Assembly (NCBI GenBank): GCA_032173965.1
Contig: CM063284.1
Coordinates: forward strand, 134,159,125-134,223,124
Direction of reading: 5' to 3'
Length of the DNA: 64,000 nucleotides
Source: Sitta carolinensis
Taxonomy: Eukaryota; Chordata; Aves; Passeriformes; Sittidae
In this document: piece after piece, positions 35,421 to 45,780 of the stretch
Numbering within the stretch: the first letter of the stretch is position 1
How the letters are laid out: every line of letters begins with the position of its first letter
Notes under the pieces: model-generated
Seen by the model: only the letters and a program-made list of their open reading frames with translations
What the model was told of the DNA's origin: nothing
Databases searched by the model: none
Translations under genes and position numbers: made by a program

Positions 35421-38400
35421 TGTACAGCCACAGAAAAAAGAGTAAAATAGCTTGCTGGTAGAGAAAAGTCATTGTGAAGAGTGGTGATGATCACTGGAAA
35501 AGTTTCTGGACCTGACAGGTTTTCAAACTTATGTTTAAACACCAATTCTGTACCCGATTCATGTTCTAAACTTCACTATTAATTGTTCCTTTTGAAGCAG
35601 TATAAAACAAAGAGAGGAAAAATAGAATCTCTTAATAGAGTCTCTTTGCATCTGGAAAACACACCAATTGAAATATCTTTGTGGGTATGTCCGCTCTGCA
35701 GACACTAATTGATATTGTCTGAATAAGTGGAAGTGCCTGTCAGAGAATCCTTTTAAACTGCTGACTTGTTTCCATATCCAGTATGCTTAAAATTGGCATG
35801 ATGTTAGCTTCCCTCTTAGAAATCCTCATATTTTGATTTATGAATGTTTTCAAATTTTTAAGATTCTCAAAAATGTTGTTTCACCTGTAAGTAGAGAGAT
35901 AGCTTGTTTGGCTAACTGCCTTGAATGACTGTGTGCCAGGTAATGAATAATGCCATGTTCAATATTCTAAATTTGTGTTCCAAATTCTGAATTCCAAATG
36001 AGCTGCATGGAAGTATACTGATAAGTGGCTGATTTTTACTGCAAGGATTGTCTTATTTTAAACTTTAAATTTAGTTGCCTTACTTTACTCAAAGGATTTT
36101 TAATGGAGTGGGATTTAAAGTGATAGTCCATAATATTCCTACATCTTTCTAAGTCTTGGATGATGCCAAACTGAATAATGGGATAAATCAGTGCAATCTA
36201 TTTCTGCGAAATGAAAGGACAAAACACATCTCTGGGTGTATCTGTCAAGATTTAAGCCAAGAATGAATTTCCTCCAAGTATTAAAGTTGCCAGTCTGTTT
36301 AGATACTCTCCTGAGGCAAATCAACCTTATTAAATAAAAGCTATATTTTAGGTTTGGCACTCCTTTTATTTACATTATATAAAAAATTGGGTTAAAAACC
36401 CAGTGAGTTTGGGTGAGGGACTCAGGGAAACCATATACCAGTGGTGGGCTCAGAGATACTGTACTATTTTTCAGTCTGGAATATAAGGAAGCATTGTGTT
36501 TGTTTTTCATTTACATAACCTCATGATAACTGCTGACTATTTAACAAGCATGTTTGAAAATTGAGGTTAATAAAACCAACATCGACAAAGAGACAAAGGA
36601 ATTAAGTCTTTTATTAGAAATTTAAAATGAATATGAACTAAATTTTATTTGAATATATAACTGAGGTCATCACTATGTAAAGAAATGTGAAATGAAGATA
36701 GTTTGCATATTTTGTTGCTGCACATGCTGTGGAGATTGTGCAATATTTTAAATTCTCTTTAATTAACACTTCCTGACCATAACTAGTGTCACATATACAG
36801 ATGTGGAAAACTACTAAAATGGTGCAGCTGATAAGCAAAATAACATCAAAAGTCCATTACAATTATCACAATATATTTTTTTCAGTATAATAACATGGAA
36901 CTGATAATCATTATTTAGCTGCAACTGTGTAGCTGCTTTAAGACTAATAAAATGCAAAATAAAACCCAGTTTCAATATTAAGAAAGTTTTAGCAGCAGAA
37001 TTGCTGTTAAGTCAAAGATATACAAGAGGTGTAGCTGTGGAAATGATTGACTACATTAACTACCGCTGCATATTGCGATTGCTCTTGATTTCACTTGTAC
37101 AAAAATTTCAAGTTATTCCAGTTTATTAGAAAATTATGATTTACACAGAGATACCTTTGTTCCTCCTGGTGTTGTTTTAGTCCATTTTATCAGGATATTC
37201 TCCATCACCAGAACAATCTCTGGAGAAGTATATTTGCTGACTTTTAATGTAAGAACAATGCCTCTCATCTAGAACAATACATGTTTGAAGTATTTTTATT
37301 GTCTAAACCCATATGAATTCATTTACATCTCCATAGTTTACATGAGGATTGCTTCTATGTCAGGACAATAGAATATGGTTTTGTCAGTCACAAATAGCAA
37401 CAAAAAGTGCAAGTCAAAAGTGAAAAAGCACAATCACAGAGCAGACAGTCCATCAGAAAAATAGAAAACAGTAATTGTAAAAAGTGATTACTGAAATCTT
37501 TAAAAAGTAAATTTGCTGCAGATTTTAGGGCCATAGACATGGAGGTATTAATCACAACAATTTCACTGCAAGATGTAGGAAGCAGAATTCCTAAGAGTCA
37601 TTTGGTCACCAATCATCTTGACTCAAGAGCAAAGTCAGACTAATTAGTAAAATTAGTGCCAGAAGACCAGAGTCTTCAGTAAGAGATGTAATCCCTTTTC
37701 ATAATGCAGAATGAAACTGGATCCCAGGAAGACAATGGATTTTTTGTCATCTATTTGTATTCACTGTAAACTAATTAATTGAAATACAGCTTAGTATTGA
37801 TGTTCTGCTCCAAAAAGGTATCTTGGAAAAAAAGGAGAGAATTTGGTAACGACAATTTTTTTTTTCTCAAAGATTATTTCAATTTTGATCTGCCAAACAG
37901 TATTAATTACATTTTATATCTTATCTGCCATGATTTTTTTTTCCCTAAAAAGGGATAAACTTCCAAGTTTTCTTCTGTAGAGAGTCTGTCCTGTATAGGT
38001 TAAATGTCTTTCATACAAGTGAGAAATTCTTCAGGTGCTTCTATCATGTAAAAAAACCCCAAAAAACCCCCAAGGTGCTGTTTTTGAAACTTATAATCTT
38101 TTCACTTCTCCAGTTGGCATATTGCTTTCTAATGGCAGTAAATACTAAAAACTTTGGCGTTCCTTTCTTATCTATTTTCTTATCTCTGTTTCCTTATCTC
38201 TGTTTCCTTGTTTTTCATTGCTCTTATGTTATTCATCAAGATAAAGGAGGCCCCAAAACTGTCTATTTCCCTAAAGTTTCTTTGTATAATCCATCTCTGT
38301 AGGAGAATTTCCTTTTTTAGTTCTTAACCTTTAAGAGGAGCTTGTGCCAAGATGGGCTCTGTGCATTATCTGAATCTTGCTGAATATGTTTGAAGTTCAG

Positions 38401-38453
38401 CCCTATGTTAACGATGTCCACAGAAGTCTTGGCGTGATCTTCAAAGATGTGTA
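35421..38453. other. Unique non-coding sequence
   Basis: AT-rich. The segment 36600-37130 is complex and has many TAAT and TTTAATTAA words and could be conserved regulatory DNA, without proof. An (A7C4A6C5) tract lies at 38050-38072 and a 14-bp duplication (TTATCTCTGTTTCC twice) at 38180-38207. No gene is recognised. Confidence 0.45.
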
Positions 38454-38586
38454 GGGCCGTATTTTAAAGGTATTTAGGCACCTAAGCATGTTTTTATCTC
38501 TGGTTTTAGGTGCCTAAACATGAATTTATCTGCTGCATTAGCTGATTAAAAAAATGTGTTTATGTAGAGTTTTAAAAATCTGGCCA
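38454..38586. mobile_element. Short inverted-repeat DNA element (MITE-like)
   Basis: The element starts GGGCCGTATTTTAAAGG and ends TTTTAAAAATCTGGCCA, whose reverse complement matches the start (GGCC then ATTTT-AAA). Just inside are TTTAGGCACCTAA near 38473 and its exact reverse complement TTAGGTGCCTAAA near 38507. The words GGGCCAGATTTTCAAAGG and TTTAGGCACCTAA mark an abundant short non-autonomous DNA transposon that I recall from turtles, crocodilians and birds. The length, about 133 bp, fits such elements. It encodes nothing and is old. Confidence 0.65.
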
Positions 38587-40647
38587 TAAATTTTCAGGTA
38601 ATTCAAGAAATATTCAACCAAGACCAGAAAAGGTTCTGGGGAGAATACATCACTGTATGATGTGGGGAATTTGGTGGCTGCTTCTTCAGTGTGAATTCGG
38701 GGCTAACTTGCAAATCCAGCAATAATTCATGTGAACATTAGAATGTTTGTACTGGAGATGATGAAGCATCCATCTGAATTGTTGTCCCGCATCCAATAGT
38801 TGCCAGTAGCCGATTAAAAAAAACCACCTTAACCAAGCAAATAAACCCAGGGCAAGAAGAGAACAGTATTTTTCCTGGAATATCATTTTAACCTCATAAT
38901 GGTTTAGGGATTTCTGGAGACAGAGGCTGCCCATGTAACAGCTCCTTAATATGCTGTCAGCACTTAGTGGTTGCAGTACAGCACTGGCCTGAGGTTTGCG
39001 AAAAAAAAAATATCCAAGACCATCTCCAGAATCTGTTTTTGAAGAGTAACAGCTATCTGATATTCTATTACAGCTATTTCATCTTTCTTTAGGATTAATT
39101 TCCCAATATAAGTTACTTTAGATTCATTGAAACTCAATTGCCTCAGCATAAAGATGCATGAGTACCTTCCTGTAGTCTTAGTCCACTGTCAGTGTAACCC
39201 TATTCTTTGCTTCCCCTCCTTCATACTCAAAGATTAACTCATGTCTGTTGCTAGCAGCTTTTCTGGTACAGAAATGAGACTTACTGACTCATGGTGCCAA
39301 GACTGTGTCCTGGAGCTCTTTTAGAAAGTGAAGTCACATTTGCCTGTTCTTGTGCTGCTGAGCATGAGACTGAGCTGGAGCACAGCAGTGAGGATTAGAC
39401 CAGAGTCCAGCAACATATTGAGATTTTTTGGAGTCCTCGAGTGAGTGGTTCTCGTTAATTTCAGCCATAGGCTCTAAAACCTCTTTAATTTTTGCTCGTT
39501 TGAGACAGTTCTTCTAACCTGTCCTTTTCATTGAAAGAAGCAAGTGTTGGACTCCCTTTAAACTCCCCAAGAGTGAACATTAATGCAAGGGATTCTCTGA
39601 GGTTTTCTAACTACTAAAATTTTATTCTCATCGAGCACCTTTACCATCTATCAGCTGTACAGAGTCCCTGGCAGACTTCTGGGGTTTTTTATGGTCTAAA
39701 GATGGTTTTATTGTTAGCCTTTTATGCTGTTAGAAAGTTGTTCCTCAAATTCTTTTTTGGCATGCCAATGTTTTTTTATTTATGGTTTGAATTTACTTAC
39801 TGGTGTTTAGATTAGAAAGAATTTGCAGACAAGCTAAATGCCAAGGTTATCCATGAAAGTAGAACTGGATCAGCTTAGGAGTTCACTTTTCTTATCTTGA
39901 CAGTGGCTAACCCAAGATATTTCTGGAAAGAAAGGAGAGGGGAAAGGGAAGAAAAGGAATAGGATGTTTTCAAATTACCTACTCTAAGACATTATGGTGG
40001 TTGAATTTTTCCCTGAAGCACAGTATTTTATATCATTAATATTTTTTAAATCTAAACCTTCTGTGAATTTGACTCCTTGCTTTCACAATATCTAGCATAG
40101 TGAGTTCTACAACGTGTTTATTGTGGGGGAAAATAAATCTTTTCTTTACATTGGAACGTAACAAATTTCAATACCGCTACTTTTTTCTTTCTTTTGTACT
40201 ATGAAAAAAAATTGACCAGTCAATTCCTATTATTCATCTAAACCTTTCTATTTTGGACTGTTTGGGAGGAAAGAGCTTTTATTTCAGAAGAAACAAGAAG
40301 AAGAGTATTGACTGGATGCAGTCAATATATATTTGATTTACGTGGGAGGGACTTCAAAACATTTGTGGACAGAAGATTTATGAAATGAAAAGGTCTTAAT
40401 TCTAGTGAAAGGAAGAAGAATATGAAAGTAGTCACAATAAACTTTGAAGAGGAAAATGTCAGTAATCAATGGTTATGTAAATTCCTTGGGAAAGAGTTCT
40501 GTGAAGAAAAATGAAGTTCAGGAGAATTGACCATTCATAAGAGAGACAATATTAAAATCACATCAGTAAATAGTTGTGAAACATAAGCAGTGCATAACCA
40601 ATATTGAAATCTTTAATGCCGTCAAAAAATGAAGAAAAGGAGGAGAA
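38587..40647. other. Non-coding sequence left of the (GGGAA)n array
   Basis: No gene. The stretch from about 40250 to 40640 is purine-rich on the plus strand and might be the decayed 5' continuation of the CR1 seen at 40975. I could not match it convincingly. Confidence 0.4.
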
Positions 40648-40786
40648 GGGAGGGGAAGGGAAGGGAAGGGAAGGGAAGGGAAGGGAAGGGAAGGAAGGGA
40701 AGGGAAGGGAAGGGAAGGGAAGGGAAGGGAAGGGAAGGGAAGGGAAGGGAAGGGAAGGGAAGGGAAGGGAAGGGAAGGGAAGGGGA
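40648..40786. repeat. (GGGAA)n pentanucleotide microsatellite
   Basis: About 28 units of GGGAA, purines on the plus strand, with a single lost G near 40691 (AAGGAAGGG). Regular G3 runs separated by A2 fit the G-quadruplex pattern, and the pure polypurine strand could also form triplex DNA. The translated REGKG/PSLPF peptide frames across it are artefacts of the repeat. Confidence 0.97.
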
Positions 40787-40974
40787 AAAGATCAGATAAT
40801 ATATTGACATATGAAATGTATTTTCATCAGACAAAATAATCCAGTATATTACTATGTTTAGGAACTCCTACAATGTGAAAAACACTTGACTCATAAAAAT
40901 GGGGAAAAAAACCCCTACAAAAATTACATAGGACACTGTACACATATATTTTTTTGAACTTTGGATCTAATTAT
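40787..40974. other. Short AT-rich spacer between microsatellite and CR1
   Basis: It contains an A7C4 tract at 40905-40915. It may be part of the CR1 element but is too diverged to say. Confidence 0.4.
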
Positions 40975-41885
40975 TAGCCAATAATACAAAGCACATAGAA
41001 GATAAACATGGTTTTGTCCAGACAAAATGATCTCAACCCTATCTATTTTCTTCTTTGTCAAAGTGACTGGAAAAAACTGGAAAAAAGATAATGATGATTT
41101 ATCTTGCTATTTGTAAAGATTTTTTTGCTGTCATATTACATCCCCAAGAAAATCATATATGAACTTGATTAAATAATTGCATTTTAGATGAACAACTGGT
41201 TGGAAAATAATACTCAAAGAGAATGCATCAATAGCACTCTATAAAACTTCAAATTGAACCATGCACAATATTTTTTTGTGACCTGGATTAAGAACTGGAA
41301 AGCATAATTGGTGAATGTCAAAACTGGGAGGGATAATTACACACACTTTGAAGAATAAAAAAAAATGCAACATTGAAATCTGCAATTAATGAGATTAAAC
41401 CTGAAGGGGGAGAAAGTATAAAGTGATACATGCAGAAAGGCGAAGTTAAACACAAAAATGCAAAGTGGACAGTAACTACAATGATGTACTGCAGAAAATA
41501 TCTTCAGCACCACAGTCTGAATGTGAGGCAGAAATGTGATGTTGTTTAAAAAAGAAAATCTTAGTCAAAGATGCAGAAGAAGGATGTGAGATTTGGGAGG
41601 TAATTATTCTGGTCTATCTACTACTGGTGGAATGTTTTATCCAGATTTGGGCACCATGGTTTAAAAAAACTGAGTCTGGCAAGAGTCCAGGACAGAGTGA
41701 CAAGAGTGATTAGAGGTTTAGAAAGCATGGTCTATGAAGAAAGGTTAAAAGAATTTGGTTTGTTTAGTCTAGGAGAAAACAGACTGGGAGACAGACATGG
41801 TAGCAGCCTTTCAATATGTAAAAACTTGTTATAAATGGACTGAAATTACTTGTTATTGTTGTATAGGTAGTTAATTGGAGAGATT
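40975..41885 (+). mobile_element. CR1-type LINE fragment with decayed reverse-transcriptase 3' part
   Basis: CR1/L3-like blocks follow in order on the plus strand. ACAAAGCACATAGAAGATAA, then ACATGG (40986), is followed by TTCTTTGTCAAAGTGACTGG (41051) and ACAACTGGTTGGAAAATAAT plus ACTCAAAGAG (41191). Next come AAAACTGGGAGG (41320), GGGAGGTAATTATTCTGG (41594), TTGGGCACCATGG (41647) and GAAAGCATGGTCTATGAAG (41719). These encode the thumb and C-terminal portion of a CR1 reverse transcriptase, now full of stops and indels. The element lacks the 3'-terminal octamer repeats, so the 3' end is lost too. It is ancient and inactive. Confidence 0.8.
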
Positions 41886-43599
41886 TTTGGTAAAAATTTG
41901 AGTTATATATTAGACATGTAATATTTGCAAATGAAATATTTAAGCAATGGAGCACCCAAATGAAGAAACTTCTGCAATCTCAGCTGATGTTTTTTCATAT
42001 CAAGTAAACCAAACACTTATGTACTGCGTGTTAGATCCTCTGTCAGAGCAGGAGGAACATTAGATGGTCTCCTCACAACCCTGTTTTGCCATTATGCACA
42101 TTTCCTTAGAGTATTTTGTATTTGTTACCGAGAAGCATGTGAACAAACTAGCAAAACTCACTATCCCTTAGTACACCTTTTTTATGACAATGCTAAATTT
42201 TTGCTTATTCAAACAGCCAAACACATTTTTTCAGAATAGTTCTCAATTAGTTCTTTCATGACTCTAACAGTAATAATCAGCTGTCATTAATCTCTTCTCT
42301 ACCTATTGTCTTTAAGATAGAACCACAGCTGATCATAGAGTTCCAGCAGAGAATGAGCTGCTTGTCTATGACCTAGTATAACTTGTCAGGATAATTGTCT
42401 ATCCTAGTCTTTATTCCATCTTGTACTTTATTTCTCTCTTTAGCTATTGTTGACAACAACCTGACTGTTTTTTGAATGCCTGTTTACACATACTTGCATT
42501 GTGCTCCTCCTCCTTAACTTTGTGTGTCCTGGTTATTCTGAATGATGTTATGTCACCGAATCTTTGCTGGTTTTTTTCCCAACCTTTCTGCCCATCATTA
42601 TTAAGGAACAGTCCTAGTTTACGTTCTTTATGTTCTCTTATCTTGACCTATTGCTAGGATAAAACTATCCCATTAATATCCTCTGCCTTTTTTTATGTTC
42701 CCCACAACAAATGCTTATAAAGTGAGTTCATAGCCTTTATTTTGCTTTAATACCTTGTACTTAGGGATGCACAATAAAAGTAATCCCACATCTGACGTGT
42801 CCACTGTTGAATGTCTTCCATTTAGTGGAAAAGAGCAGGATCTTAGGAATGCTATTTTAGATGTCTATTTTAGACTACATGAACTAGTTGACAGTTTCAC
42901 TGCACTGAATCCAAAGACAGTCTGACTGGCTCAGATGTGGAGTTTTGGCCAGGTGAATTATCCTAAAAGTGTATGGGGATATTTGAACAATCAATTATGC
43001 TTTTTCATTGTGTGAGAAGTATGTTTTGGAAAACAGTAGCTGCTAAGACTTCAGAAGCTGAAATTACATCTAGTCACTGCTTCACATATTGTTTGGCATC
43101 GTAGAACACCAAATAAATATGAGAAACTTGTTTGTGCTGGAATCCACTGGAGAATTACAATAGCTTCCTTATGTCTGTGACAGAGCACAGACTTCCTCAG
43201 TACACAATTCACAAGGAGGGGATGAAGCATCAAAACCACAGTGACACCAACAGTAGAGCGAGCATCAGCCCTGTGTAAGCTCTGGGGTGGAGTCCTGTAT
43301 GAAGACACAGCTCCACAGACAAGCTGAAACTAAAACTTTCTGCAAGTAGGATTTGAATACCAGGACATTCCTAGCTGAAACACTATGTTAAAAAGGGCCT
43401 GATGACCATTTCTTGAGCCCAGAAAAGGTTATTCTCAATCAACAGAGAGTGAATGCTACACAAAGAAGAAAACCTGAGTTAAAAGCTGAAGTGATCTATA
43501 CTGAGCATTCTTTGTGAGGACACTGAATTCTCTACCAATTGTGCAGGAGAACTAACAGCAAAACTTGGGAAATGAGACTATGTAGGTGAAGTTTAATGG
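41886..43599. other. Unique non-coding sequence
   Basis: No gene. T/C-rich sequence from 42300 to 42700 has words such as GATCATAGAGTTCCAGC that faintly recall reversed CR1, but no continuous match could be followed. Confidence 0.45.
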
Positions 43600-43668
43600 T
43601 ATAGAAATATAGAATAGCCCAGGTTTGAGAGGACCTCAAAAATCATCTGGTCCAGACTTTTGCAGGAG
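43600..43668 (-). mobile_element. CR1 LINE 3' terminal scrap
   Basis: ATAGAATAGCCCAGGTTTGA then GAGGACCTCAAAAATCATCT and GGTCCAGAC match the reversed CR1 3' terminus almost word for word. Only about 70 bp are recognisable. Confidence 0.75.
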
Positions 43669-45529
43669 AAGGAGCTTAGAAGAAATCACATTTCCTTTAC
43701 AAATGAGCTGGGATGTCTATTTTGGCCATATGACTGGGCAGATTTGCTGTTACATAGCAAGAGTCAGAATGAAGCATATGTGGTTGGCTGAAATAGGTAC
43801 AGGTCTGCAAAATTCCTCTTGACTTCCACAACATATCTTTATGTATGACTGCGTGAGGAGGTTAAGAAGAGAAGAGGACATGAGTAGATTGACAATGTAT
43901 GTATAGTATCACTACAAGAAGCCCTTTAGCTCCATCATGACCACTCTTGTCTCTGGATTCCTTTACCACCTCCAACACTGTCAACAATCTCACAAGTGAA
44001 AAAGGAGACTATTCTGCTTCTGGGCTTGCTCATTCCCTGAAAGTGACAAAATTGCAGCTATGATTCAACCATGGTGTATAGAGCAGTAAAGCTTTGTCCA
44101 TGCCAGTCACTTGAAAAGAGTCAGCTACTTGAGACAGCTACAGGCAGAGATGTCAGGTTTTGGAAAATAAACCCCATGAAAGCCTACAAACTAAGACCAC
44201 AGAATTAGTACTGGTTGGGATGAGTGGGTCTGATTAACCTAGATTTTTGCAGTCACCCAGCTGATAGGGATTATTGCATTGTTTTATGTTTAAAATGAAA
44301 CCCTCAGGATTTTCTCTTCATAGTTATCACTGGCTGCAGAATCATCTCCTTGATGTTGAATCAAAAAAAAAAACAAAAAATGAAAACAGCTACCATATGT
44401 TCATCACTGTGATCTTTTAAAATGTGCACCAGGTACGAGATGATAAAAAATACTCTTTTCTGAATCTTCAGGGAGCCTGAAATTTTATCTGTAACAGAGA
44501 TGTAACCAAACTGCTTCGTTCAGTTTGATTGTCCATTGTGAAACTTAAAGATAATAAGAGTGCAACAATTGTTAACTATATATGTGCTGATTAAATGGAC
44601 GGATATTTTTGTTACTTTTCCACAACTTCAGCACTCTACTATATTTTGTCTGTGTTCTTGCTTGTTTTTTAGAGGTCTCAAGACTCCATCATCTGTCCCT
44701 ATCTCAGCCCAAGGCAACTTCTAAATTACAGTGCTGTGCCTATCTGCCAAAAACTATAACACACTGAAGATGTCTGATTAGAAACAGGTAAATGAGATGT
44801 CCCAACAGCAAATGAAGAAAAGAGCTGGAAATAAAAAAAAATCATTTACATTTTCAAAAGCTTCTGTCCGTTTCCCTTAATTGACCAAACTGTGACCATC
44901 ATAACTACTGAGCAGGAGCTCAGTCTAAAACAAATAACATCCCTGAAACAAGGGAGAAAAAGTATGGCTCTGTCATGGGTAGAAGTGTCACTGCCTGGTC
45001 CAGACAATGATGCCTAAATTAGAAGGACACTCAGGAATCTGCCATTGTACATCACAGCAATTTTTCAGTGTTCACAACTGCAGCCCCATCTTGGGCTAGG
45101 ATTTGTCTGTGGTAGATGTTGCCATACTAAGGACAGGGTTCTAGTGAAAACCAAGCACAGTGCAAAGATACCCAAGGTAGCCTGGCTACCAGAAGCAGTA
45201 CAGATATTAGTGTATAGGCTGAAGGTATGATAGGCAGTAGTCATTCTTCCTGGTTAAAGCTAGCCCAGTTATCTCTCTAATGCACTGCTGTCTGCAGAGT
45301 GACATATCCTTGAAACAGTTCTTATTCCAGGAAAAAATGAGTATTATTAGCATAGTCACACAGAAACCCTGTGGAAGAAGGAACCTTCTCCTTAGTTCTT
45401 AGCCCTGGTTGTTAATTAAAAGACCAGACTGCTCCATGCTCTTTAGCAAGCCTGGCTTTAATAGTGAACCCAGTTCCAGTTTGCAGTATAGTGCAGAAGT
45501 ATAGATAGTGCACTTTGATAGTGCACCAG
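43669..45529. other. Unique non-coding sequence
   Basis: No gene or repeat is recognised. An A9 run lies near 44363. Confidence 0.45.
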
Positions 45530-45780
45530 TGCCAGCAGCCCCATCCAGGCTGTTCCCTGGTGCCTGGGCACAGCCAAGGCTCCTTCTCCTCCCAGCACAG
45601 GCGCCTCCCTGTCCCTGCAGAGTTCCCCAGCTCCTCCTAAGCAGCAGATGAAGTTCTTCAGCTCCCTTCCATAGCTCTGTACCAGGACTCTGGGCCTCGT
45701 GAGAGTGATTTTCAACCTGGGTTGAAGGAGTAATGCATCCAGAGAGACAGGGACCGTGCTGTCAGCTAGTTGAGCCAAAA
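45530..45780. other. GC-rich block of unknown origin
   Basis: About 250 GC-rich bases lie in AT-rich DNA, open on the minus strand for 106 codons (45458-45778). The predicted protein matches nothing I know. Purine/pyrimidine words and abrupt compositional edges would fit a decayed LTR or similar insertion, but no termini were found. Confidence 0.35.

Noticed and set aside
35075..35545. 156-codon minus-strand frame
   Set aside because: It spans a GC-rich block open in several frames at once, with low-complexity proline/serine-rich product and no known domain.
38041..38072. A7C4A6C5 tract as an interstitial telomere-like repeat
   Set aside because: Vertebrate telomere repeats are TTAGGG; this tract does not match and is a simple A/C run.
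40604..40834. Open frames over the (GGGAA)n array on both strands
   Set aside because: Their proteins are five-residue repeats created by a pentanucleotide microsatellite; there is no real gene.
42320..42700. Possible reversed CR1 starting at GATCATAGAGTTCCAGC
   Set aside because: Similarity could not be followed beyond about 20 bases.
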